The position numbers and the translations under genes were made by a program. 64,000 nucleotides of DNA from NCBI RefSeq assembly GCF_016741775.1, contig NZ_JAERRK010000001.1, positions 496,001-560,000 on the forward strand, read 5' to 3'. Source of the stretch: Streptomyces actinomycinicus. GTDB taxonomy: Bacteria > Actinomycetota > Actinomycetes > Streptomycetales > Streptomycetaceae. Within the stretch, counting starts at the first letter, position 1. Each line of letters opens with the position of its first letter. Of this stretch, positions 22,244-30,395 are shown piece after piece. Under the pieces are notes generated by a model. That model saw only the letters and a list, made by a program, of their open reading frames with translations, ran no database searches and was not told where the DNA came from.

Positions 22244-23449
22244 GTGCAGCACACCAGGAGACCCGAGCGGATCATGGCCGCGATCAACCGCGACCCGCGG
22301 ACCGCCCCGCACGGCACCCGTAACGACGCGATCCTGGCCGCCGTCCTCGCGACGGCGGCCGTGGGCCTCGCGCTGCTCACCGACCCCGGCCGCCGCCCGG
22401 ACGCGCTCGGCTGGACGCTGCTGGCCGCCGCCCACGTGCCGATCGGCTGGCGGCGGCGCCGTCCGCTGCTCGTGCTCGCCGCGGTCGTGGCCCTCGTCCT
22501 GCCCTACCACGCCCTCGACAACAACCACCACGCGGCGGCGCCGGTCGCCGTCACCGCCCTCTACACGGTCGCCGTCACCGGCCGCCCCCTGCGCACGATC
22601 CTGACCGGCGTCACGGTCCTCACGGCCGCCGTCTGCGTGATGCTGCTGGTCGACACCCGCCAGGCCGTGGAACTGGTGCGCATATCCGGCTGGGTGATCG
22701 CGGTGCTGTTCGGCGGCGTCGACGTCCGCTACTACCGGCGGTACGTCGCCGGGATCGTCGAACGCGCCGAACACGCCGAGCGCACCCGCGAGGAGGAGGC
22801 CCGCCGCCGGGTCGCCGAGGAACGCCTGCGCGTCGCCCGCGACCTGCACGACCTGCTCGCCCACAGCATCACCCTGATCGGCGTGCAGACCTCGGTCGCC
22901 GCGCACGTCCTGGCCGCCGACCCCGAGCGGCTCGACCGGGAGACGGTCGCCAAGGCGCTCGACGACATCGCCGAGACCTGCCGCAGCGCCCGCGGGGAAC
23001 TGCGCACGACACTGGAGGTGCTGCGCGCCGACGAACACGGCGACGCCCGCGGCCCCCTGCCCGGCCTCGACGGCCTGCCCCACCTGGTGGAGGCCGCGCG
23101 CCTCGCCGGCGCCCGTGTCGAGCAGACCCTGCGCATCGGGCAGGCCCCGCCCGCGGTGGGCGCCGCCGCCTACCGCATCGTCCAGGAGGCGCTGACCAAC
23201 GCGGTACGGCACGCCGGACCCGAACCGGGCGTACGTGTCGACCTGTACGAGGCCGACGGCGCCCTGCACGTGTCGGTCACCGACGACGGCACCGGGCCCG
23301 TCCCGGGCGGCAGCCCGGGATTCGGACTGGTGGGGATGCGCGAGAGGGTCCGCAGCGTGGGTGGCACACTCGACGCCGGGCCGCGCACGGAGGGCGGCTT
23401 CGCGGTGCGTGCCGCACTGCCGCTGACGACCGGGGAAGGGGCCCGATGA
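22244..23449 (+). CDS. NarL-type sensor histidine kinase
   Basis: 401 residues. About four hydrophobic segments (residues 30-160) form the membrane sensor. The HisKA_3 box RVARDLHDLLAHSITLI carries the phospho-acceptor His202. The HATPase_c domain follows with N-box EALTNAVRHA, G1-type DDGTGP and GFGLVGMRERV. GTG 22244 is chosen because GGAGG ends nine bases upstream; the ATG at 22235 abuts that site. The stop overlaps the regulator start (ATGA). Confidence 0.88.
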   Translation: MQHTRRPERIMAAINRDPRTAPHGTRNDAILAAVLATAAVGLALLTDPGRRPDALGWTLLAAAHVPIGWRRRRPLLVLAAVVALVLPYHALDNNHHAAAPVAVTALYTVAVTGRPLRTILTGVTVLTAAVCVMLLVDTRQAVELVRISGWVIAVLFGGVDVRYYRRYVAGIVERAEHAERTREEEARRRVAEERLRVARDLHDLLAHSITLIGVQTSVAAHVLAADPERLDRETVAKALDDIAETCRSARGELRTTLEVLRADEHGDARGPLPGLDGLPHLVEAARLAGARVEQTLRIGQAPPAVGAAAYRIVQEALTNAVRHAGPEPGVRVDLYEADGALHVSVTDDGTGPVPGGSPGFGLVGMRERVRSVGGTLDAGPRTEGGFAVRAALPLTTGEGAR

Positions 23450-24108
23450 CCATCCGCGTGCTGCTCGCCGACGACCAGACGCTGGTACGGGCCGCGTTCG
23501 CGATGCTCGTCGAGTCGGCGCGGGACATGGAGGTCGTCGGACAGGCGGGCACCGGCCGCGAGGCCGTGGAGCTGGCCCGCGCCGAACGCCCCGACCTGGT
23601 GGTGATGGACATCCGCATGCCCGAGCTGGACGGCATCGAGGCGACCCGGCTGATCGCGGCCGAGGAAGCCCTCGACGGGGTACGGGTCCTCGTCCTCACC
23701 ACGTACGACACGGACGAGCACATCGTCGAGGCGCTGCGCGCCGGCGCCTCCGGGTTCCTGGTCAAGGACACCCGGCCGGCCGAACTCCTGGACGCCATCC
23801 GCACGGTCGCGGCCGGTGAGTCGCTGCTGTCGCCCGGGCCGACGGCACGGCTGATCGCGCGTTTCCTGCGCACCCCGCCGGTGCCGGTGGCGGGCGGGCC
23901 GGAGTGCCTGTCGGAACGCGAGCGCGAGGTGCTCGCCCTGGTCGCCCGCGGCCTCAACAACACCGAGGTCGGCGAGGCGCTCGGCCTCAGTCCGCTGACC
24001 GCGAAGACCCACGTCAGCCGCATCATGGGGAAGCTGGGGGCGCGGGACCGGGCACAACTGGTCGTGGTGGCGTACGAGTCGGGACTGGTGACACCGGGAA
24101 CGGTCTGA
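23446..24108 (+). CDS. LuxR/NarL-type response regulator
   Basis: 220 residues. The receiver domain has the acidic pair DD (residues 9-10), phospho-acceptor Asp55 (VVMDIRMPELDG) and Lys in VKDT. A LuxR HTH at the C-terminus reads LSEREREVLALVARGLNNTEVGEAL (split over residues 152-176), then LSPLTAKTHVSRIMGKLGARDRAQL. It starts inside the kinase stop codon, so the pair is co-translated. The likely target is the upstream MMPL gene, an inference. Confidence 0.95.
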   Translation: MTIRVLLADDQTLVRAAFAMLVESARDMEVVGQAGTGREAVELARAERPDLVVMDIRMPELDGIEATRLIAAEEALDGVRVLVLTTYDTDEHIVEALRAGASGFLVKDTRPAELLDAIRTVAAGESLLSPGPTARLIARFLRTPPVPVAGGPECLSEREREVLALVARGLNNTEVGEALGLSPLTAKTHVSRIMGKLGARDRAQLVVVAYESGLVTPGTV

Positions 24109-24188
24109 CCGCGTCCCGGGGTCCGGCGGTCCGGGAGATCCCCCGGACGGAGTAAGAACGGCCCCGCCGATGCGGGGAGCATCAGGGC

Positions 24189-25379
24189 GTGACCCCTCGC
24201 AGCCGCTCGCTCCTCACCAGCCTGGTGCTCCTGACCTCGCTCACCGTCCGGCTGCCCGCGCACGCGGCGACCGGGGGCTGCACCTCCTCCGTGCCCTACG
24301 CGTCCGGGCAGGGCGGCTACACCACCTTCCGCATCCCGGCCGTGGTGAAGACCCGGCACGGCACGGTCCTCGCCTTCGCCGAGGGCCGGCACGACGGCGC
24401 CGCCGACACCGGTGACATCGACGTCGTCCTGCGCCGCTCCACCGACGGCGGCTGCACCTGGGGCCGGCTGACCGTGGTGGCCGCCGGACAGGGCGACACC
24501 CGGGGCAACCCGGCCCCCGTCGTCGATCCGCGCACCGGCGCCGTCGTCCTCGTGACCTGCGGCAACGGCGGAACCGTGACGGAGGCCCAGATCATGCGCG
24601 GCGAGGTCACGCCGGAGCAGGGCCGCCGGGTGTACGTGCAGCGCAGCTGGGACGACGGACGGCACTTCTCGCCCCCGCGGGACATCACGGCCCAGGTGCG
24701 CCTGCCGGGCTGGCGCTGGTACGCCACCGGACCGGGGCACGCCGTCGCCCTCGCCCGGGGCCTGCTCGGCACCCGCCTGCTGATCCCCGCCAACCACTCC
24801 GCGGCCCCGCCCGCCGGCTCCCACGACTCCGGCCGGGAGGCCAGGTACTACGGCGGCCACGCCCTGTACAGCGACGACATCGGCCGCACCTGGCACCTGG
24901 GCTTCGTGGACACCACCTACGACGGCAGGACCAACACCAACGAGACGAGCGCCGCCCGACTCCCCGACGGCCGCGTCTACTTCAGCGCCCGCGACCAGAA
25001 CGGCACCGCGCCAGGCAACCGCCTCGACACCTACTCCGGCGACGGCGGCCGTACCCTCGAACGGCCCTACGCCGTGCAGCCGGCCCTGAACGACGTCCCG
25101 GTGGTCCAGGGCAGCGTCCTGCAACTGCGGGGCCCCGGCGCCCCGTTGCTGTTCTCGGCGCCCTCCGTGCCGACCGCCCGCCGGGCACTGGCGCTGTGGT
25201 CCAGCGCGGACGCCGGCCGTACCTTCAGCAGACTGCTCACCCTCGCGGACCGCCCGGCCGCCTACTCCGACCTGGTCCAGCTCGCCCCGGACACGGCCGG
25301 CGTCCTGTACGAGACCGGCACCCGCGGTCCCTACGAGTTCCTGGAGTTCCGCAGACTGCCGCTGCCGCCGACGCCATAG
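24189..25379 (+). CDS. Secreted exo-alpha-sialidase (GH33-like)
   Basis: 396 residues. The signal peptide runs to about residue 27 (LPAHA-A). The FRIP motif of sialidases (TTFRIPAVVKT) opens the six-bladed propeller, whose Arg contacts the substrate carboxylate. Several Asp-box turns follow: STDGGCTW, SWDDGRHF, SDDIGRTW, SADAGRTF. Catalytic Glu and Tyr candidates lie later (TNTNETSAARL and the YETGTRG tail). It would free sialic acid from host or environmental glycoconjugates outside the cell. It faces an aldolase/ABC importer operon on the opposite strand, consistent with sialic-acid use. GTG 24189 starts it. Confidence 0.88.
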   Translation: MTPRSRSLLTSLVLLTSLTVRLPAHAATGGCTSSVPYASGQGGYTTFRIPAVVKTRHGTVLAFAEGRHDGAADTGDIDVVLRRSTDGGCTWGRLTVVAAGQGDTRGNPAPVVDPRTGAVVLVTCGNGGTVTEAQIMRGEVTPEQGRRVYVQRSWDDGRHFSPPRDITAQVRLPGWRWYATGPGHAVALARGLLGTRLLIPANHSAAPPAGSHDSGREARYYGGHALYSDDIGRTWHLGFVDTTYDGRTNTNETSAARLPDGRVYFSARDQNGTAPGNRLDTYSGDGGRTLERPYAVQPALNDVPVVQGSVLQLRGPGAPLLFSAPSVPTARRALALWSSADAGRTFSRLLTLADRPAAYSDLVQLAPDTAGVLYETGTRGPYEFLEFRRLPLPPTP

Positions 25380-25498
25380 GCGGGGCCGGTCATGGGCGGG
25401 GCCGACGCCATGGGGGGCCGGTGCCATGGGCCTGGGCCGGCGCCATGGGGGGCCGGTGCCACGGGCGAAGGCCGGCGCCACGGGTGGGGCCGCCGGGC
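25380..25498. repeat. Degenerate tandem repeat between convergent genes
   Basis: Multiple copies of a GGCCGG(C/T)GCCA(C/T)GGG unit fill the 130-base gap between the sialidase and aldolase stops. Copies differ in spacing and one or two bases. No gene is seen there. It could also act as a weak structured terminator. Confidence 0.6.
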
Positions 25499-25509
25499 CG
25501 GTGGCGTCC

Positions 25510-26457
25510 TCAGCGGCCGTGTTCGCAGGGCCCGAGCAGCCCGGCCCCGGCCAGGAACTTGCCGACCTTCTCGACCTCCTCGCCGGACAGCGGGACCTGC
25601 GGCTCGGCCGTCACCGGGCAGTCGATGATCCCGCGCAGATGCAGCGCCGCCTTGAACGCGCCCAGCGCCGCCGAGCTGCCGCCCATCCGTGCGGGGTCCC
25701 CGACACCGGTCAGCCCGAACAGGGTGCACAGCCGCTCCTGTTCGATCCGGGCGGCCTCCCAGTCGCCCGCCCGGCACAGGCGGTAGAGGCGGACGTACCC
25801 GTGCGGGTCGACGTTGGCCAGGCCGGGCACGGCACCGTCGGCACCGAGCGCCAGCGCCGAGTCGGCGATCAGCTCCGAGCCGGTCAGCACGCTGAACCCG
25901 GGGTGGGCCCGGGCGCCGGTGACGAGGTCCCGGAAAGCGGCCAGATCGCCGCTGGAGTCCTTGATCCCGGCCAGTACACCGTCCCCGGCGAGCCCCAGCA
26001 CCAGGTCGGCGGGGAGTTTGGTGTGCACGGCGACCGGGATGTCGTAGGCGATCACCGGGACCGGGCTGGCGGCGGCGATCCGGCGGTAGTGGTGGACGAT
26101 CTCCGAGGGGTGGGTGCGGGCGTAGAAGGGCGCGGTGACGACGACGCCCTGCGCGCCGGCCGCGGTGACCGCGACCACGTGGTCCAGGACGCGCGGGGTG
26201 GTCATGTCGATGGCACCCGCGAGGACGGGCAGCTGACCGCCCACGTGCGAGGTGACGGCCCGCACCACCCGGGTGCGCTGCCAGTCCGTCAGGAAGGCGG
26301 CCTCCGAGGTGGAGCCGAGCAGGAACAGGCCGTGCACCCCCGCCTCGACCAGATGGTCCACCAGGCGCAGCAGGGACGGCACGTCCACCTCCCGCTCCGG
26401 CGTCAGCGGGGTGCACACGGGAGGGACGACACCGGTGAGGGGGGCGGGGAAGGTCAT
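25510..26457 (-). CDS. DapA/NanA-family aldolase, probable N-acetylneuraminate lyase
   Basis: 315 residues, a TIM barrel of the DHDPS/NAL family. The substrate carboxylate loop is GSTSEA (residues 48-53, normally G-S/T-T-G-E). The proton-relay Tyr138 lies in AYDIP and the Schiff-base Lys166 in GIKDSSG. Sialic-acid lyase is favoured because the gene is the last of an importer operon facing a sialidase; other DapA-like aldolases remain possible, as the family is promiscuous. Its ATG directly follows the TAA of the ATPase gene. A standalone DapA role is less likely because lysine-pathway genes are not nearby. Confidence 0.72.
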   Translation of the reverse strand: MTFPAPLTGVVPPVCTPLTPEREVDVPSLLRLVDHLVEAGVHGLFLLGSTSEAAFLTDWQRTRVVRAVTSHVGGQLPVLAGAIDMTTPRVLDHVVAVTAAGAQGVVVTAPFYARTHPSEIVHHYRRIAAASPVPVIAYDIPVAVHTKLPADLVLGLAGDGVLAGIKDSSGDLAAFRDLVTGARAHPGFSVLTGSELIADSALALGADGAVPGLANVDPHGYVRLYRLCRAGDWEAARIEQERLCTLFGLTGVGDPARMGGSSAALGAFKAALHLRGIIDCPVTAEPQVPLSGEEVEKVGKFLAGAGLLGPCEHGR

Positions 26458-27462
26458 TTAGGGCTCCGGGCGGGCTAGGTCTCGCGTCGACTGGTCCTCC
26501 TCCACAGGATGGTGACACCGGTAGCGGTGTCCCGGCTGCGACGCGGCCGAGAACCCCGGCATCACCTGGGCGCACGTCTCGTCGGCCTTCCAGCAGCGGG
26601 TACGGAACGGGCAGCCGCTCGGCGGGCGGGTCGCCGAGGGCACCGGCCCGCTCAGGGGGATCGGGTCGATGGGGTCCAGCAGCCCGGGCGTGGCCGAGAA
26701 GAGGGCACGGGTGTACGGGTGCCGGGCGGCGTCGATGACCCGGCCGGCCGGGGTCTCCTCCACGATCCGGCCGAGGTACATGGTGATCACCCGGTCGCTC
26801 ATCCGCCGCACGGTCTGGATGTCGTGCGAGACGAACACCAGGGCCAGACCGAGGCGCTCCTTCAGGTCGAGCAGCAGGTTCAGGATCTGCGCCCGGACCG
26901 AGACGTCCAGGGCGCTGGTCGGCTCGTCGGCGACGACCAGGGCCGGGTCCAGGGCGAGCGCGCGGGCGATGGCGACGCGCTGCCGCTGGCCGCCGGAGAG
27001 CTGTCCGGGCAGGGCGTCGGCCAGCGCCGGGGGCAGGCCCACCAGGCCCATCAACTCCCGTACCCGGTCCTCCCGTTCGGGCCGGCTGCCACGCTGGTGC
27101 ACGTCCAGCGGGTCGCGCAGGATCCGGCGCACCGTCAGCCGGCGGTTCAGGGCGGTCGACGGGTCCTGGAAGATCATGCCGGTGCCCGCGCCGACCGCGG
27201 CCCGGCGTTCGGCGGGCGGCATCGCCCACAGGTCCTGGCCCCCGAACGCCACCGTCCCGGCGGCCGGCCGCTGGATGCCCACCAGCACCTTCGCCAGCGT
27301 CGACTTCCCGCACCCCGACTCGCCGACCACGCCGACCGTCTCGCCGGCCGCCACGCAGAGGTCGGCGCCGGTCAGCGCGTACACCCGGTCCCGCCGGAAC
27401 AGGCCGCCGCTGCGCGCCTTGTGCACGACGTGCGCGTCCCGCACCTCCACGACAGCGGTCAC
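26458..27462 (-). CDS. Oligopeptide-type ABC importer ATPase (OppF/SatD-like)
   Basis: 334 residues. Walker A is GESGCGKST, the signature is LSGGQRQRVAIARAL and Walker B is ALVVADEPTSALD. A C-terminal oligopeptide-ABC extension has a Cys-rich segment (GCPFRTRCWKADETCAQVMPG) that suits a 4Fe-4S site, as in DppF/OppF proteins. The GTG start overlaps the stop of the fused permease-ATPase (GTGA at 27459-27462). It would energise uptake with the ATPase half of that fusion. Confidence 0.93.
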   Translation of the reverse strand: MTAVVEVRDAHVVHKARSGGLFRRDRVYALTGADLCVAAGETVGVVGESGCGKSTLAKVLVGIQRPAAGTVAFGGQDLWAMPPAERRAAVGAGTGMIFQDPSTALNRRLTVRRILRDPLDVHQRGSRPEREDRVRELMGLVGLPPALADALPGQLSGGQRQRVAIARALALDPALVVADEPTSALDVSVRAQILNLLLDLKERLGLALVFVSHDIQTVRRMSDRVITMYLGRIVEETPAGRVIDAARHPYTRALFSATPGLLDPIDPIPLSGPVPSATRPPSGCPFRTRCWKADETCAQVMPGFSAASQPGHRYRCHHPVEEDQSTRDLARPEP

Positions 27463-29435
27463 TGCAGGGCCTCCCAGCTCTCCGCGGACGTCGGCTCCAC
27501 CGCCGGGTGGTGGCAGGCGGCCGTGTGCGTGGGGGTGCCCGTGAGGACCGGCGCGGTCGCGTGGCACACCTCGGTGGCGAGCGGACAGCGGTCGGCGAAC
27601 CGGCAGCCCGCGGGGAAGTCGGCGGGCGACGGGACGACGCCCTTGATCTGTGTCATCCGCTCCTCGGCCGACTCCAGCGAGAGGACGCTGCCGAGCAGCC
27701 CGCGCGTGTAGTGGTGGGCCGGTGCCGCCACCAGGTCGGCGGTCACCCCGGTCTCCATGATCTGCCCGCCGTACATCACCACCACCCGGTCGGTGACGTC
27801 GGCGACCAGTGCCAGGTCGTGCGAGACCAGGATCAGCGCGAAGCCGAGTTCCGCGCGCAGCCTGAGCAGCAGCTCCATGACCTGGGCCTGCACGGTGACG
27901 TCCAGGGCGGTGGTCGGCTCGTCGGCGACGATCAGCTTCGGGTCGCGGGAGAGGGCCATGGCGATGAGCACCCGCTGTCGCTGTCCGCCGGACAGTTCGT
28001 GCGGATAGCTGCGCAGGGTGCGTTCGGGGTCGAGCCCGACCAGTGAGAGCAGTTCCCGCGGGCCGCGGCGGCCACCGCGCCGGACGAGCTGTTTCAGCTG
28101 GGCGCGGATGGTCATGGCGGGGTTCAGGGAGGACAGGGCGTCCTGGTAGACCATGGCCATCTCGTGGCCGAGCAGCCGGCGCCGCACCCGCATCGGCTCG
28201 GCGAGCAGGTCCCGCTGGTGGAACCGCACCTGGCCGCGGACCCGGGCGTCCCTCGGCTGGAGGCCCATGACGGTCAGCGCGGTCAGTGACTTGCCGCAGC
28301 CCGACTCGCCCACCAGGCCGAGCACCTCACCGGGGTGCACCTCGAAGCTGACCCCGTCCACGATGTCCACGCCCCCGTGCCGGCCGGGGAAGCCGATGGC
28401 GAGGTTCTCCACGGCCAGCACCGGCTGTCCGCCCCGGCCGGGCAGCGGCCGGGCCCGGGAGCGCAGCCGCCGGGCGGCCTCGGTGAGCCCGGGCAGCTGC
28501 AGCACCTCGCCGGTGCCGGCCTCCGGGGTCTGAAGGCGGTCCGCCGGTGCCCGCACCTCCCGCGGGGCGGGCGCGGCCCACGCGTCCGAGACGCCCTCGG
28601 AGAGGATGTTCAGCGACAGCACGGTGAGCAGGATCAGCAGCCCGGGGAAGACGGTCGCCCACCAGCCGCCGGTCAGCACCATGTTCTTGCCGTCGGCGAT
28701 GACACTGCCCCAGGACGGGTCCGGGGGCCGGACGCCCGCGCCGATGAAGGACAGCGAGGCCTCGAACACGATGGCCTCGGCGACCTGGACCGTGCAGAAC
28801 ACCAGCACCGGGGCGGCGCAGTTGACGGCGACGTGCCGCAGCACGATGTGCGGGGTGCGGGCGCCGATGACCCGCTCCGCGGTGACGTAGTCCTCGCCGT
28901 ACTGGTCCAGCACGTTGGCCCGGACGACCCGGGCCACCGGTGGCGTGAACAGGAAGGCGATCGCGCAGATCAGCACGCCGATCCCGCCGCCGAACACGGC
29001 GACCAGCACGGCGGCGAGCGCGATGCCCGGGAACGCCATCACCACGTCCAGGCAGCGCATCAGGGTCTCGTCCACGGCCTTGCGGGAGGTCGCGGCGAGC
29101 GCCCCGACGACGGCTCCGACGACGAGTGCCAGTGCGGTCGCGCCCAGCCCGATCGCGAGCGACCAGCGGGCGCCGTACATCAGCCGGCTGAGGATGTCGC
29201 GGCCCAGGCTGTCCTGTCCCATCCAGTGCGCGGCGGACGGCGCCCCCGTCCCGCCGGCCGGGTCCTGCTGGTCGAGCGGGTCGTGCGGGGCCAGCACGGG
29301 GGCGAGTACGGCGACCAGCACGACGAGGGCGAGGAAGCAGACGGCGACCTTGGACGGCAGCGGCAGCCGGCGCCAGCCGCGCAGCCGGACGCCGGGCCGG
29401 GAGAACCGCTCGGTGAGGCTCGCGCGCGTGACCAT
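27459..29435 (-). CDS. ABC importer permease-ATPase fusion (DppC-DppD / SatC-like)
   Basis: 658 residues joining two normally separate proteins. Residues 1-290 are a DppC-type permease (GQDSLGRDILSRLMYGARWSL; EAA-like loop VTAERVIGARTPHIVLRHV). A Pro/Ala/Arg-rich linker (290-340) leads to an OppD-type ATPase with Walker A GESGCGKSLTA, signature LSGGQRQRVLIAMAL, Walker B KLIVADEPTTALD and the C-terminal Cys-rich extension (GCRFADRCPLATEVCHA). Its ATG overlaps the permease stop by one base (TGATG). The four-cistron order is like SatABCD of Haemophilus ducreyi, a sialic-acid importer, from memory. Confidence 0.9.
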   Translation of the reverse strand: MVTRASLTERFSRPGVRLRGWRRLPLPSKVAVCFLALVVLVAVLAPVLAPHDPLDQQDPAGGTGAPSAAHWMGQDSLGRDILSRLMYGARWSLAIGLGATALALVVGAVVGALAATSRKAVDETLMRCLDVVMAFPGIALAAVLVAVFGGGIGVLICAIAFLFTPPVARVVRANVLDQYGEDYVTAERVIGARTPHIVLRHVAVNCAAPVLVFCTVQVAEAIVFEASLSFIGAGVRPPDPSWGSVIADGKNMVLTGGWWATVFPGLLILLTVLSLNILSEGVSDAWAAPAPREVRAPADRLQTPEAGTGEVLQLPGLTEAARRLRSRARPLPGRGGQPVLAVENLAIGFPGRHGGVDIVDGVSFEVHPGEVLGLVGESGCGKSLTALTVMGLQPRDARVRGQVRFHQRDLLAEPMRVRRRLLGHEMAMVYQDALSSLNPAMTIRAQLKQLVRRGGRRGPRELLSLVGLDPERTLRSYPHELSGGQRQRVLIAMALSRDPKLIVADEPTTALDVTVQAQVMELLLRLRAELGFALILVSHDLALVADVTDRVVVMYGGQIMETGVTADLVAAPAHHYTRGLLGSVLSLESAEERMTQIKGVVPSPADFPAGCRFADRCPLATEVCHATAPVLTGTPTHTAACHHPAVEPTSAESWEALQ

Positions 29436-30391
29436 CAGCCCGCCCTCAGTCGTGGGTTGACCAGCAGATACAGGATGTCGATGACGAGGTTGACGACGAC
29501 GAACCCGGTGGCCGTGGTGAGCACGACGCCCTGCACGACCGCCGGGTCGCCGTTCTGCACGGCGTCGATCATCAGCTTGCCCATGCCGGGCAGCGAGAAG
29601 ATCGTCTCGATGACGACCGCGCCCCCGAGCAGGTAGCCGACCCGCAGGCCCAGCACGGTCAGCGGGTTGACCAGGGCGTTGCGCAGGACGTTCCGTCCGA
29701 CGACCACCCGCGGCGGCAGCCCGCTGCCGATCGCCGTGCGGACGTAGTCCTTGTCCAGTTCCTCCACCACGGAGGTCCGCACGATCCGGGTCAGCTGGGC
29801 GGCGACCGGCAGCGACAGGGCGAACGCGGGCAGGGCCATGGTCTTCAGCCAGCCGGTGACGGAGTCGGCGGGGTTGATGTAGCCGCCGGTCGGGAACCAG
29901 CCGCGGTCCACGGCCAGGTACTGGATCATCAGCAGCGCCAGCCAGAACCCGGGCGCGGCGACCCCGACCAGCGAGACGACCCGGATGGCCTGGTCCGGCA
30001 GCCGGTCCCGGTACACGGCCGCCGTTACCCCGCCCGCGAGGGCCAGCACGACCGCGATGGTGAGACCGAGGAAGGTCAGCTGGAGGGTGAGCGGCAGGGC
30101 GGTGGTGACCTGGTCGACGACCGGGGCACGGGTCAGGGCGCTGGTGCCGAGGTCGCCGTGGAGCAGCTCGCCGACGAAGTGGACGTAACGCACGGGCAGC
30201 GGGTCCAGAAGTCCGTTGCGTTCCCGGAAGTCGTGCAGCTGCTGTGGGGTCGGGTTGGCGCCCTGGAAGAACGCGGACGCGGGATCGACGTCCGAGAACC
30301 GCATCACCAGGAACACGAACAGCACGATGCCGAGGAGCAGCGGGACGAGCAGGGCGATGCGGCGGAGCAGGATCCGGGCGACGGCCGTCAT
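29435..30391 (-). CDS. ABC importer permease (DppB/SatB-like)
   Basis: 318 residues with six membrane helices in the DppB topology. An N-terminal helix (RRIALLVPLLLGIVLFVFLVMR) is followed by the typical extracytoplasmic segment (NGLLDPLPVRYVHFVGELLHGDLGTS, residues 55-80), and the EAA loop reads DYVRTAIGSGLPPRVVVGRNVLRNAL. It forms the channel with the fused permease downstream. The gap to the binding-protein gene is four bases. Confidence 0.92.
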   Translation of the reverse strand: MTAVARILLRRIALLVPLLLGIVLFVFLVMRFSDVDPASAFFQGANPTPQQLHDFRERNGLLDPLPVRYVHFVGELLHGDLGTSALTRAPVVDQVTTALPLTLQLTFLGLTIAVVLALAGGVTAAVYRDRLPDQAIRVVSLVGVAAPGFWLALLMIQYLAVDRGWFPTGGYINPADSVTGWLKTMALPAFALSLPVAAQLTRIVRTSVVEELDKDYVRTAIGSGLPPRVVVGRNVLRNALVNPLTVLGLRVGYLLGGAVVIETIFSLPGMGKLMIDAVQNGDPAVVQGVVLTTATGFVVVNLVIDILYLLVNPRLRAG

Positions 30392-30395
30392 GCCG

